Shown in pieces: positions 19,800 through 28,586 of a stretch of 64,000 nucleotides of DNA. The notes under the pieces were generated by a model. The model searched no databases. It had not been told where the DNA came from and saw only the letters and a list, made by a program, of their open reading frames with translations. Each line of letters starts with the position of its first letter. Positions within the stretch are counted from its first letter, which is position 1. Origin of the DNA: DATAEG01 sp963703085 (lineage in GTDB: Bacteria; Actinomycetota; Actinomycetes; Mycobacteriales; Jatrophihabitantaceae); contig OY969789.1 of assembly GCA_963703085.1 (NCBI GenBank), positions 1,488,001 to 1,552,000 of the forward strand, in the 5' to 3' direction. Made by a program: the position numbers and the translations under genes.

Positions 19800-20500
19800 G
19801 CCGCTGGTACCGCCTCGGCCGCCGCGTCGAGCACGTCTTGCGCGACTGCGAGGGTCGCCCGGCGCAACAGCCGGCCGTCCACGCCGTGATCAGCCGAGGC
19901 GGCCAGGGCCCGGTCTGCAGGCAGTGCCACGGCTGCCTCGATGCCGACGACGTGGCTGATCCGCTTGCTCGACACCGCTCCTTCCGCGCAGACCAACCGC
20001 CAGCACACCGGCCGACCTGCCGCGGACTCGATCGCAGCGCGCATCCGCCGAGCGCCGGCGACTCCCGGCACCGATCCGCGCGCCAGGAGCACGATGAGAT
20101 CACAGCGCTCGACGGCGACGCGGCGGGCCGCGGTGTCCGCGCGCCCCAATTCGACGACGGTGCTGCCCAGCTGCCTGGCCGCCGCGAGCACGCTGGCCAC
20201 AGCCGCCGGCTCGATGCTGCCGCGATCGCAGGACAGCACCGCGACGTCCGCCCAGCGCGGCAGCCCCTCGCGCAGCGCCACCGGGTCGATCCGACCGCCC
20301 TCGGCGTGCAGACCCGACCACCGCACACCAGGCGTCGACTCGATCCCCAGCGTCAGCTCGATGCCGCCACCCAGCACATCCAGGTCGACGATCACCGACG
20401 GCTGCGCGGCTACCGCGAGCGCAGCGACCAGCACGGACGCTCCGGCTCCACCGCTGCCGCCGACCACCCCGACGCACGTCCCGCCGCGCTTACCCGTCAC
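19796..20500 (-). CDS. ssd: Ssd/CpaE-like septum-site/pilus localisation protein
   Basis: 234 residues. It is related to MinD/CpaE. It has a deviant P-loop region VGVVGGSGGAGASVL and VIVDLDVLGGGIELTLGIE (the D-D motif typical of CpaE), with later LIVLLARGSVPG. The signature Lys of the deviant Walker A is absent, so ATPase activity is doubtful. In mycobacteria the equivalent gene, Rv3660c, is known as ssd and affects septation; in Caulobacter CpaE localises the pilus machine. First gene of the leftward Tad operon, overlapping tadA by 4 bp. Confidence 0.82.
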   Translation of the reverse strand: MTGKRGGTCVGVVGGSGGAGASVLVAALAVAAQPSVIVDLDVLGGGIELTLGIESTPGVRWSGLHAEGGRIDPVALREGLPRWADVAVLSCDRGSIEPAAVASVLAAARQLGSTVVELGRADTAARRVAVERCDLIVLLARGSVPGVAGARRMRAAIESAAGRPVCWRLVCAEGAVSSKRISHVVGIEAAVALPADRALAASADHGVDGRLLRRATLAVAQDVLDAAAEAVPAA

Positions 20501-20621
20501 ATCGGACAGCCAACCGCAGAGCCCCGGGGTCGGTGCCGGGAATCGTCTGCCTGTGCACAGCGCGCCGGCTGTGGACCGGCGCCGCGTCCGGCAACCTCAT
20601 CATCAGGAGGGATCGGTCTCG

Positions 20622-20627
20622 TACTCT
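20622..20627 (+). promoter_or_regulatory. Probable -10 of the HAD gene (leaderless)
   Basis: TACTCT ends 6 nt before the GTG at 20634, matching TANNNT leaderless geometry. Confidence 0.4.
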
Positions 20628-20633
20628 TGAGCC

Positions 20634-21422
20634 GTGTCCGGGTCCGCCGCGTTCTTCGATCTCGACAAGACGATCATCGCCAAGTCGAGCACCCTCGCCT
20701 TCGGCCGGCCGTTCTTCCACGGCGGCTTGCTCAACCGCCGCGCGGTGCTGCGCAGCGCCTACGCCCAGTTCGTCTTCGCCCTCGCCGGCGCCGACGCCGA
20801 TCAGATGGACCGGATGCGTGACTACCTGACCTCGATGTGCGCCGGATGGGACGTGCAGCAGATCCGCGACATCGTGGAGGAGACCCTGCACGACATCATC
20901 GACCCGCTCGTTTACCTCGAGGCGGTCGAGCTCATGGAGTCGCATCAGGCGGCCGGACGGGACGTGGTGATCGTCAGCTCGTCCGGGTCAGAGGTCGTCG
21001 AGCCCATCGGTGAGATGCTCGGTGCCGATCACAGCATCGCGACGACGATGGTGGAGCAGGACGGGAAGTACACCGGCGAGATCGACTTCTACGCGTACGG
21101 CCCGTACAAAGCGGAGGCGGTCCAGTCCTATGCCCAGCAGCGCGGCTACGACCTGGCTGACTGCTACGCCTACTCCGACTCGATCACCGATCTGCCGATG
21201 CTCGAGGTCGTCGGCCATCCATCGGTGGTCAACCCGGACCGCGCGTTACGCAAGGAGGCGGTGCAGCGCGGCTGGCCGGTACTCAGCTTCTCCAACGCAA
21301 CACCGCTGCGGGACCGGCTCAAGCCGAACGCCGCCGGATCGGTGACGCTCGGTGCCGCCGGCGTCGCCGCAGCAGGCGCGGCCTGGTACCTCACCCGGCG
21401 CCGACGCCGGCGTTCGGCCTAG
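20634..21422 (+). CDS. HAD-IB family phosphatase (SerB-like) with C-terminal membrane anchor
   Basis: 262 residues. Nucleophile and acid Asp are at 9 and 11 in FFDLDKT; motif II is IVSSSGS, and motif III is K-E-A (YKAEAV) with CYAYSDSITDLPML. These features and the EIDFYAYGPYKAEAV segment place it in HAD-IB with phosphoserine-phosphatase-like proteins. A C-terminal hydrophobic stretch (GAAGVAAAGAAWYL) followed by Arg residues suggests a membrane tail anchor. From memory, Rv3661 in Mycobacterium lies in the same position. The substrate is not established. It is divergent from the Tad operon and starts with GTG just after a -10. Confidence 0.88.
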   Translation: MSGSAAFFDLDKTIIAKSSTLAFGRPFFHGGLLNRRAVLRSAYAQFVFALAGADADQMDRMRDYLTSMCAGWDVQQIRDIVEETLHDIIDPLVYLEAVELMESHQAAGRDVVIVSSSGSEVVEPIGEMLGADHSIATTMVEQDGKYTGEIDFYAYGPYKAEAVQSYAQQRGYDLADCYAYSDSITDLPMLEVVGHPSVVNPDRALRKEAVQRGWPVLSFSNATPLRDRLKPNAAGSVTLGAAGVAAAGAAWYLTRRRRRRSA

Positions 21423-22102
21423 CGGTAGCCCTCGAGGACGGCGTCGACTATCGCGTCGACGCTCACCTGCCCGGCTGCGAGTCGATCGGGCGAGGTGGCC
21501 GGTGCGGATCGTCCCTTGATCTCGTCGTACTCGGCGAGCGCGACGCCGGAGTGATCGGTCGGCGTCTCGTGGGCCTGTACCCGGTGCCCGCGCTGAGCTA
21601 GCTGCTGCGCGAACGACCGTCCCTGAGCCGCGTCGACGTTCGGATCGAGCGTGCCGTAGACCAGCGTGAAACGCGGGCCGGGTTCGGTGTCGAGCCGGTC
21701 GGCCGGTTCGACCCCCATCGGATCGGCGCCGGTCGGTCTGGCCGCCAGCCCGATCACGTGTCGCGGCCGCCAACCGGGCGTCAGTTCCGGCGCCAGGCCG
21801 ACAGCGATCGCGGCCCGCCCGCCGAGGGACCAACCGCCCAGCACCAAATCATCGCCGGCCAGCGACCGCGCCCACTGCAGCGACGCGAGCAATTCCGACC
21901 GGCCGTCGTCGGACCGCTCCGAAGACCAGTCGGGCACATAGACGCGCACGCCGGCCGCGGCGATCGCGGTGGCCAGCCCCGCGAGGACGCCGCGCGCGTT
22001 CGACCCGCGGCCATGCCAGAGCAGCACGGCCGGCCCCGATGCCCCGTGGACATCCATTTCGCGGCCGGGCAGGTATTCGCGGTGCCGGTACTCGATGGGC
22101 AT
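21419..22102 (-). CDS. Alpha/beta-hydrolase (dienelactone hydrolase-like fold)
   Basis: 227 residues. It has the early HGRGSNARG oxyanion segment, the nucleophile elbow GGWSLGGRAA, the acid in LVYGTLDPNVDA and the His in PTDHSGVA. No signal peptide. The family is large and mostly unassigned; esterase or lipase activity on small substrates is the general expectation. The gene converges with the HAD phosphatase, their ends overlapping by 4 bp on opposite strands. An AAGGA ribosome site lies just upstream of the ATG. Confidence 0.78.
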   Translation of the reverse strand: MPIEYRHREYLPGREMDVHGASGPAVLLWHGRGSNARGVLAGLATAIAAAGVRVYVPDWSSERSDDGRSELLASLQWARSLAGDDLVLGGWSLGGRAAIAVGLAPELTPGWRPRHVIGLAARPTGADPMGVEPADRLDTEPGPRFTLVYGTLDPNVDAAQGRSFAQQLAQRGHRVQAHETPTDHSGVALAEYDEIKGRSAPATSPDRLAAGQVSVDAIVDAVLEGYR

Positions 22103-22429
22103 GACTCATCCTTACCAGCCGGAAACGATCGTCCGACACGCCGCGTCGGTCTTGTGCGCACTGCGACGCGGTAGTCCAATCAGCTATCGGCGGGAGCGAC
22201 ATGGCGGTCCAGCCCCCAGCGTTCTCACCGTGACAGATGCTCGGACGAGCGAGACCGGCCGAGCGAGTGAGACGGACGTCCGGGCACCCACGCGGCGACC
22301 TAGCCACGCAGCAGGCTCGGACGACTCGGACTGGGGATGCCCTGGCCCGACCGGACCGGACGGAGCACGCCTGGTAACCCGGACGTTCGTCTCCGCTGTC
22401 CGCGCCGGATGACGTCCCGCTGGACCGGA
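22103..22429. other. 327-bp intergenic region without a recognised gene
   Basis: It separates the hydrolase from the Fic-like gene, both leftward. Frames here are Arg/Pro-rich antisense-type and lack protein-like composition. It presumably contains the hydrolase promoter. A GAGCGAG-type short repeat occurs near 22236 and 22261. Nothing else is visible. Confidence 0.5.
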
Positions 22430-23194
22430 TCATCCGCGCTGCACAGCCTCACAGATCGCGGTCGCCTCCCGGGCGCCGAGGACGATCGTCTCAGCGACAT
22501 GCCGGACCCAGCCGGCGACGCCGTCTGCCGTCCCGGTCCGGTACTGCGCGAGCAGCTGCCCCTCTACCGAACGCAACTCGAGCGAGCCCACCTCGGCGAT
22601 CACCAACGATTTCGGATCCAGCCCGCGGTCGACGAGGGTCAGCCGCACCGCCGCGGCGGCAACGACGCGGGTGGCCGGCGCGAAGGCGTCCAGCGCCAGC
22701 AACTCCCCCGCTACGACCGCCGCGACGACCACGGCGGGCGCCCTGGTCGCCGCGAGCGTGTCAGCCAGGGTGTCCAGCCGACCGGCGACAACGCGGTCGC
22801 CGGGCCGGCCCAAGTCATCCGACGAGGTGACGAGGTCCGCGGCGGCCAACGCATGCAGCCGGGCCAGCACCTGCCGCGGCGCGAGTGGCCACGTGTCGGC
22901 CAGCGAGCCGAGTGCTGCGGACACCCGCAGCGCACCCTGCACGTGCGGGTCGTCGACCGCGCCGGCCCGCATCGCGTCGAGTGAGACCGACGCACCGTCC
23001 AGCTGCGCAGCGGCCCAGGCGCCGCGCAGCGCGGACTCCGCGGAGACCTCGGCAGAGCGCCGCCGCAGCACCCGGTGGGTGAGCAGCGCGTCGACCGCGG
23101 CGCGGGCGGACGTCACGGCGTCGAGCACGTCGGGCAGTGCGACCAGGCGGGCGAGTGGGTCGGTGGGCTCGCTGCGGGCAATGTTGGCGGGCAC
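22430..23194 (-). CDS. Fic-like domain protein with degenerate active site (Rv3662c-like)
   Basis: 254 residues. The layout resembles Fic proteins: an N-terminal ALRGAWAAAQLDGASVSLDAM segment in the place of the Fic inhibitory/clearing region, and a helical core with VVAGELLALDAFAPATRVVAAAAVRLTLVDRGLDP, which aligns by shape with the HPFxxGNGR loop region but lacks its catalytic His and the GNGR residues. AMPylation is therefore unlikely. From memory, Rv3662c occupies this position in Mycobacterium. The GTG start lies 6 nt after TAACGT. The Fic assignment is inference from pattern only. Confidence 0.6.
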   Translation of the reverse strand: MPANIARSEPTDPLARLVALPDVLDAVTSARAAVDALLTHRVLRRRSAEVSAESALRGAWAAAQLDGASVSLDAMRAGAVDDPHVQGALRVSAALGSLADTWPLAPRQVLARLHALAAADLVTSSDDLGRPGDRVVAGRLDTLADTLAATRAPAVVVAAVVAGELLALDAFAPATRVVAAAAVRLTLVDRGLDPKSLVIAEVGSLELRSVEGQLLAQYRTGTADGVAGWVRHVAETIVLGAREATAICEAVQRG

Positions 23195-23200
23195 GGCCGA

Positions 23201-23206
23201 ACGTTA
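23201..23206 (-). promoter_or_regulatory. Probable -10 of the Fic-like gene (leaderless)
   Basis: TAACGT on the minus strand ends 6 nt before the GTG at 23194. Confidence 0.45.
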
Positions 23207-23306
23207 GGCCGCGGCGATCCGGCCGCACACACGCGGTACGTTTTCGAGCGGGTGAAACTCCCCGAGCGAATGCTGCCGAGTCGCAACTGACCGCATGGAG
23301 GCCGCC

Positions 23307-25271
23307 GTGTCCGAAGACCTGTCGAACCTGCTGCACGAGACCCGCACGTTCCCGCCGCCTGCTGCTTTTGCAGCGGAGGCCAACGTGAAGGCGGAGGTGT
23401 ACGACGTCGCGGCGGAGGACCGGTTGGCCTTCTGGGCGGAGCAGGCCGGCCGGTTGGAGTGGGAGACGCGCTGGAGCGAGGTGCTGGACTGGCAACCGCC
23501 GTTCGCCAAGTGGTTCGTCGGCGGCAAGCTCAACGCCAGCGTCAACTGCGTCGACCGGCACGTGGACGGCGGGTTCGGCGACCAGGTCGCTTTCTACTGG
23601 GAGGGAGAGCCCGGCGACACCCGGACGATCACGTACGCCCAGCTCAAGGACGAGGTCTGCAAGACAGCCAACGCGCTGATCGAGCTCGGCGTGCAGACCG
23701 GCGATCGCATCGCCATCTACATGCCGATGATCCCGGAGACCGTCATCGCCATGCTCGCCTGCGCCCGGCTCGGCGCACCGCACACCGTGGTGTTCGGCGG
23801 CTTCTCCAGCACCGCGCTCTCCGACCGCATCCTCGACTGCGACGCCCGCATCGTCATCACCTCCGACGGCGGCTACCGCCGCGGCGCACCTGCTGCGTTG
23901 AAGCCGGCCGTCGACGAAGCGCTGCAGAAGTGCCCCGACGTGCGCAACGTCCTCGTGGTGAAGCGCACCGGCCAGGAGGTCGAGTGGGACGACTCCCGCG
24001 ACCTGTGGTGGGACGACGTCGTGGGCAAGCAGTCCACCGAGCACACTGCCGAAGCCTTCGACGCCGAGCACCCGCTCTACGTCATGTACACCTCAGGCAC
24101 CACCGGGAAGCCGAAGGGCATCCTGCACACCACCGGCGGTTATCTCACCCAGGTGGCCTACACCCATCACGCCGTCTTCGACGTCAAGCCGGACACCGAC
24201 ATCTGGTGGTGCGGCGCGGACATCGGCTGGGTGACCGGGCACAGCTACATCGTCTATGGCCCGTTGGCCAACCGGACCACGTCCTTCATGTACGAGGGCA
24301 CCCCGAACACCCCGCACGAGGGACGGTGGTGGGAGATGATCCAGAAGTACAAGACCACCATCCTCTACACCGCGCCGACCACCATCCGGACGTTCATGAA
24401 GTGGGGCGAGGACCTCCCGGCCAAGTACGACCTGTCCTCCTTGCGGTTGCTGGGCAGCGTCGGCGAACCGATCAATCCCGAGGCGTGGATGTGGTACCGG
24501 AAGAACATCGGTTCCGACCGGTGCCCAGTGGTCGACACATGGTGGCAGACCGAGACCGGTGCCCTCATGATCAGCCCGCTGCCGGGTGTCACCGCAGCGA
24601 AGCCCGGTTCGGCGATGAAGGCGCTGCCCGGGGTGAACGCCGACGTCGTGGACAACGAGGGCCATCCGGTACCCAACGGCGGGGGCGGGTTGCTGGTACT
24701 CACCGAACCGTGGCCGGCGATGCTGCGCGGCATCTGGGGCGATGAGGAGCGCTACCGCGACACCTACTGGTCGCGCTTCGCCGAACAGGGCTACTACTTC
24801 GCCGGCGACGGCGCGAAGAAGGACGACGACGGCGACCTGTGGCTACTGGGCCGAGTCGATGACGTGATGAACGTGTCCGGTCACCGCATCTCCACCACCG
24901 AGGTCGAGTCCGCGCTGGTCTCGCACCCGGCCGTGGCCGAAGCGGCCGTCGTCGGCGCGACCGATCCGACCACCGGCCAGGGCATCGTCGCGTTCGTCAT
25001 CCTGCGCGGTGGCGTGCCGAAGGAAGAGGCCGAGGGCAAGGAGCTCGTGCAAACGCTGCGCGACCACGTCGCTCGCGAGATCGGCCCGATCGCCAAGCCG
25101 CGGCAGATCATGGTGGTCCCCGAACTGCCCAAGACACGGTCCGGAAAGATCATGCGACGGCTGCTGCGCGATGTGGCGGAGAACCGGCAGATCGGCGACG
25201 TCACCACGCTGGCGGACTCCACGGTGATGGACCTGATCAGCGAGAAGCTGCCCAGCTCCACCGACGAGTGA
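23307..25271 (+). CDS. acs: Acetyl-CoA synthetase
   Basis: 654 residues. It makes acetyl-CoA from acetate, ATP and CoA through acetyl-AMP. Adenylate-forming motifs are clear: YTSGTTGKPKGILHTTGGY, the WWCGADIGWVTGHSY block, DTWWQTETG and GRVDDVMNVSGHRI. The C-terminal PKTRSGKIMRR holds the catalytic Lys that is regulated by acetylation in this family. The GTG start was preferred over an ATG 12 nt earlier because GGAGG lies 5 nt upstream of the GTG and would itself be inside the longer form. Full length. Confidence 0.97.
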   Translation: MSEDLSNLLHETRTFPPPAAFAAEANVKAEVYDVAAEDRLAFWAEQAGRLEWETRWSEVLDWQPPFAKWFVGGKLNASVNCVDRHVDGGFGDQVAFYWEGEPGDTRTITYAQLKDEVCKTANALIELGVQTGDRIAIYMPMIPETVIAMLACARLGAPHTVVFGGFSSTALSDRILDCDARIVITSDGGYRRGAPAALKPAVDEALQKCPDVRNVLVVKRTGQEVEWDDSRDLWWDDVVGKQSTEHTAEAFDAEHPLYVMYTSGTTGKPKGILHTTGGYLTQVAYTHHAVFDVKPDTDIWWCGADIGWVTGHSYIVYGPLANRTTSFMYEGTPNTPHEGRWWEMIQKYKTTILYTAPTTIRTFMKWGEDLPAKYDLSSLRLLGSVGEPINPEAWMWYRKNIGSDRCPVVDTWWQTETGALMISPLPGVTAAKPGSAMKALPGVNADVVDNEGHPVPNGGGGLLVLTEPWPAMLRGIWGDEERYRDTYWSRFAEQGYYFAGDGAKKDDDGDLWLLGRVDDVMNVSGHRISTTEVESALVSHPAVAEAAVVGATDPTTGQGIVAFVILRGGVPKEEAEGKELVQTLRDHVAREIGPIAKPRQIMVVPELPKTRSGKIMRRLLRDVAENRQIGDVTTLADSTVMDLISEKLPSSTDE

Positions 25272-25394
25272 GACGATGTGGCCGCCAGATGCGGTCAGCG
25301 GCGGAGGTGGCCGCCCGAGGGCAATCCGGCGGCCAGATCGCTCCGCCGGAGCAATGGGCAGCGCAGCCGCACCCAGTGATGCAATGATTCAGCT

Positions 25395-25814
25395 GTGACC
25401 ACGCAGCCCTCCCCGCCCGGTACTCCGGTCGAGCCGACGATCGGGTCGCTGGCCAGCGACGCGTCGAAGCACCTGTCGACGATCATCCGGGGCGAGATCG
25501 CGCTGGCGAAGTCGGAAGTCGGCTCGTCGGTGAAGAACGCCGGCACCGGGATCGGCCTGTTCCTCGGCGCGGCAGTCGTCCTGGTGTTCTCGTTGACGTT
25601 CGGGCTGATCGCGCTGGCCGAGGGCCTGGTCAGCATCGGACTGTGGCGCTGGCTGTCCTACCTGATCGTGTTCGGGTTCCTGGTGCTGTTGGCCGCCCTG
25701 CTCGTCTTCGTCGGCTACCGGAAGGTGAAGCGGGTGAAGAGCCCGAAGAAGACGATTTCCAACGCCAAGGACACCGCCGACGTCCTCAAGCACCCCGGCA
25801 AGCACACCGCCTGA
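25395..25814 (+). CDS. Phage holin family (Holin-X) membrane protein
   Basis: 139 residues. A polar N-terminus with SDASKHLSTIIRGEIALAKSEV is followed by two long hydrophobic segments (GIGLFLGAAVVLVFSLTFGL and YLIVFGFLVLLAALLVFVGY), then a Lys-rich tail. This is the actinobacterial Holin-X/DUF1469 arrangement. Despite the name it is a chromosomal housekeeping-type membrane protein; the function is unknown. It lies between acs and ephE as Rv3669 does in Mycobacterium (from memory). It starts with GTG. Confidence 0.82.
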   Translation: MTTQPSPPGTPVEPTIGSLASDASKHLSTIIRGEIALAKSEVGSSVKNAGTGIGLFLGAAVVLVFSLTFGLIALAEGLVSIGLWRWLSYLIVFGFLVLLAALLVFVGYRKVKRVKSPKKTISNAKDTADVLKHPGKHTA

Positions 25815-25841
25815 GCGCTGCGCTCATCACCGCAGGACACC

Positions 25842-26786
25842 ATGCCTTCATCTCACTCGCAGCGACCACAGCCGGACGAGTCGGTGGTGCTGGTCGACGG
25901 CCCGTGGCGGCACCGCACGGTGCGCGCCAACGGGCTGGCGCTGCACGTCGCCGAGATCGGGGCGGGCCCGCTCGTCCTGCTGCTGCACGGGTTCCCGCAG
26001 TTCTGGTGGACGTGGCGTCACCAACTCGTCGATCTCGCGGCGGCCGGCTTCCGCGCCGTGGCGGTGGACCTGCGCGGGTACGGAGCCAGCGACAAGCCTC
26101 CGCGGGGCTACGACCTGCCCACCCTGTCCGCCGACATCGCCGGCCTGATCACCTCCTTGGGTGAACGGGACGCGATGCTGGCCGGCAACGACCTGGGCGG
26201 CCTGATCGCATGGTCGGTCGCGGTACACGACCCGGCCGTGGTGCGCCGCATCGCGGTGCTCGGCGCGCCGCACCCGCTGCGCATCCGGCAGGCGGTGCTC
26301 ACCGATCCGCGCGGTCAGGGCCGCGCCTCGGGCTACGCGCTCGGTCAGTTCCAGTTGCCGCGGCTGCCCGAGCGCAAGCTCACCCGCGACGCCACGTATC
26401 TGCGCTCGCTGCTGGACCGGTGGACCGGTACGCGCTGGCAACAAACCGACGACTACGCGGCCGCAGTGCAGCGGTACGCGGAGGCCATGCGCATTCATCC
26501 CTCGGCGCACTGCTCGTTGGAGTTCTTCCGCTGGGTGGTGCGCTCGCTGCCGCGACCCGACGGCCGGCGGGCGGCGGCCGGCGCGCGACCGCGGGTCAAC
26601 CGGCCGGTGCTGCAGGTGCATGGCGCAGCCGACGGCTGCACGCTGCTGCGCACCGCGGACGGCTCGGAGAAGTACGTCGACGCCGACTACGAATGGCACG
26701 TGCTGGACAACGTCGGGCACTACCCCCAGGAGGAGGCGCCGGCCGAGGTGAGCAAGCGCCTCATCGACTGGGCAGCCAAGAACTGA
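25842..26786 (+). CDS. ephE: Epoxide hydrolase-like alpha/beta-hydrolase
   Basis: 314 residues. The oxyanion motif HGFPQFWWTWRHQ and the nucleophile elbow GNDLGG (Asp nucleophile) are those of epoxide hydrolases rather than esterases; DLRGYGASDKPPRGYDL and the terminal NVGHYPQEEAP with the catalytic His complete the set. It would open epoxides to diols, perhaps of lipid origin. Equivalent by position to EphE (Rv3670). AGGAC precedes the ATG. The symbol is by analogy; the substrate is unknown. Confidence 0.85.
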   Translation: MPSSHSQRPQPDESVVLVDGPWRHRTVRANGLALHVAEIGAGPLVLLLHGFPQFWWTWRHQLVDLAAAGFRAVAVDLRGYGASDKPPRGYDLPTLSADIAGLITSLGERDAMLAGNDLGGLIAWSVAVHDPAVVRRIAVLGAPHPLRIRQAVLTDPRGQGRASGYALGQFQLPRLPERKLTRDATYLRSLLDRWTGTRWQQTDDYAAAVQRYAEAMRIHPSAHCSLEFFRWVVRSLPRPDGRRAAAGARPRVNRPVLQVHGAADGCTLLRTADGSEKYVDADYEWHVLDNVGHYPQEEAPAEVSKRLIDWAAKN

Positions 26787-26870
26787 GCGCTGCGCGCTGA
26801 CGAATGTCACCACGCTTTCCTGCGGTGCGGGCACTGCCCGAACGCCCATCGGACCGGCACAGTCGAGGGC

Positions 26871-27839
26871 ATGACGAATTCTGTGGCCCCCCCGACGTCC
26901 GGCGTGCAGCTGGCCGGACTGACGAAGACGTTCGCGAGTCCGGACGGACCGGTGCATGCGGTGCGCGGCGTGGACCTGGACATCGCACCCGGTGAGACCG
27001 TCGCGCTGCTCGGCCCGAACGGCGCCGGCAAGTCGACGACGATCGACATGCTGCTCGGCCTGTTGCCGCCGGACAGTGGTCAGGTGCGGTTGTTCGGCGT
27101 CCCTCCGGCCGATGCCATCAAGGCCGGAGCGATCGGCGCCATGCTGCAAACCGGTGGACTGATCCGCTTCATGAGCGTGGTCGAGCTCATCACGACGATG
27201 GCCTCGCTCTACCCCAAGCCGTTGCCCGTCGACGAGGTCATGCAGGTGACCGGCATCGCGTCGATCGCCGGACAGCGCACCGACAAGCTGTCCGGCGGCC
27301 AGACCCAGCGGGTGCGCGCCGCGCTCGCGCTGGTGTCCAACCCGGATCTGCTCGTGCTCGACGAGCCGACCGTCGCGATGGACGTCGAAGGCCGCCGTGA
27401 TTTCTGGACCTTCATGCGGCAGGTGGCCTCCTCCGGCAAGACGGTCATCTTCGCGACGCACTATCTCGACGAGGCCGACGCCTACGCCGATCGGATCGTG
27501 CTGATGGCGCGAGGGAAGATCGTCGCCGACGGACCCACCACCGAAATCAAGGCGACGGTCGGGCAGCGGACCATTCGCGCGACGCTGCCGGACATTTCCC
27601 CCGACGAACTCGGCCGGTTGCCCGGCGTGACCTCGGTGGACGAGCGCGGCGAGGCCATCGTGCTGCGCTGCGCGGACTCCGACGCCGCCCTGCGCGCTCT
27701 GGTGCAGAAGTATCCGGCCGCCCGCGACATCGAGGTGCGCGGAGCCGGCCTCGAGGAAGCCTTCCTCGCGCTCACCGGCGACGACCCCGACGGCGCTTAC
27801 GGCACTGACGGCTTTGACACTCAGGAGGTCGCCCGATGA
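26871..27839 (+). CDS. ABC-2 type exporter, ATP-binding protein
   Basis: 322 residues. Walker A is GPNGAGKSTT, the signature is LSGGQTQRVR, Walker B is LLVLDEP followed by T, and the H-loop is ATHYLDEAD. The C-terminal 80-90 residues form the extra domain common to DrrA-type and linearmycin-resistance-type ATPases. It is first in a four-gene unit with a permease (4-bp overlap), a histidine kinase and a response regulator. Such units usually export antibiotics, lipids or membrane-active compounds; the substrate is unknown. GAGGG precedes the ATG. Confidence 0.92.
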   Translation: MTNSVAPPTSGVQLAGLTKTFASPDGPVHAVRGVDLDIAPGETVALLGPNGAGKSTTIDMLLGLLPPDSGQVRLFGVPPADAIKAGAIGAMLQTGGLIRFMSVVELITTMASLYPKPLPVDEVMQVTGIASIAGQRTDKLSGGQTQRVRAALALVSNPDLLVLDEPTVAMDVEGRRDFWTFMRQVASSGKTVIFATHYLDEADAYADRIVLMARGKIVADGPTTEIKATVGQRTIRATLPDISPDELGRLPGVTSVDERGEAIVLRCADSDAALRALVQKYPAARDIEVRGAGLEEAFLALTGDDPDGAYGTDGFDTQEVAR

Positions 27840-28564
27840 ACGGGATCTACGTCAAGTACGAGATCTTGCGGCTGCTGCGCAACAAACAGAACTTCATCTT
27901 CTCGCTGCTATTCCCGGTGGCGCTGTTCTTCTTCATCGCCGGCAGCAACAAGAACCAGAAAATCGTCGGGTTGCCGTTTCCCACGTACTACATGGCCGGG
28001 ATGATCGCCTTCGGCACCATGGGCGCCGTGATCGGCGGCGGCGCTCGGATCGCCTTCGAGCGCGAGCAGGGCTGGATCCGGCAGTTGCGGCTCTCTCCGC
28101 TCAGTCCCCGCGCGTATTTCCGCGCGAAGGTGCTGACCAGCTATCTGATGGCCGCGATCACCATCGCGCTGATGATCATCGCCGGCCTCATCCTCGGCGT
28201 CACCATGCCGGCGCAACAGTGGTTGGAGATGGTCGGCCTGGTGCTGGTGGCACTCATCCCCTTTGCCGCGCTGGGCATCATGCTGGGCCACCTGATCAAG
28301 AGCGACACGATGGGCCCGGTCATGGGTGGTGGCATCTCCTTCCTGTCGATCTTCGGCGGCGCGTTCGGCCCAGTCGGCGATCCGGGTTCGACACTCAACG
28401 ACATCTCGCAGTTCGTCCCCTCGTACTGGATCGTCCAGGCCGGGCACGTCGCGGCCGGTGCTCAGGCGTGGAGCGGCAAGGGTTGGGCCATCGTCGCTGC
28501 CTGGTCGGCGCTGCTGATCTACGGCGCCATCTGGGCCTACCGACGCGACACGCGGCGCGGCTGA
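27836..28564 (+). CDS. ABC-2 type exporter, permease
   Basis: 242 residues with six predicted membrane segments (for example FSLLFPVALFFFIAGS, MAAITIALMIIAGLILGVT, MVGLVLVALIPFAALGIMLG). The short EREQGWIRQLRLSPLSPRAY cytoplasmic segment is the typical ABC-2 coupling region. The start overlaps the ATPase stop by 4 bp. A single permease gene implies a homodimer. It is followed after 22 bp by the sensor kinase, suggesting the exporter is regulated by that system. Confidence 0.92.
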   Translation: MNGIYVKYEILRLLRNKQNFIFSLLFPVALFFFIAGSNKNQKIVGLPFPTYYMAGMIAFGTMGAVIGGGARIAFEREQGWIRQLRLSPLSPRAYFRAKVLTSYLMAAITIALMIIAGLILGVTMPAQQWLEMVGLVLVALIPFAALGIMLGHLIKSDTMGPVMGGGISFLSIFGGAFGPVGDPGSTLNDISQFVPSYWIVQAGHVAAGAQAWSGKGWAIVAAWSALLIYGAIWAYRRDTRRG

Positions 28565-28586
28565 CGCGGATAACCTGGTACCGACC

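Noticed and set aside
25395..25814. Prophage remnant suggested by the holin-family name
   Set aside because: Holin-X is a chromosomal actinobacterial family; the neighbours acs and ephE are conserved housekeeping context with no phage genes.
25848..27461. 537-residue minus-strand frame across ephE and the ABC ATPase gene
   Set aside because: It spans two clear plus-strand genes and the gap between them, which shows that it is only an open shadow frame.
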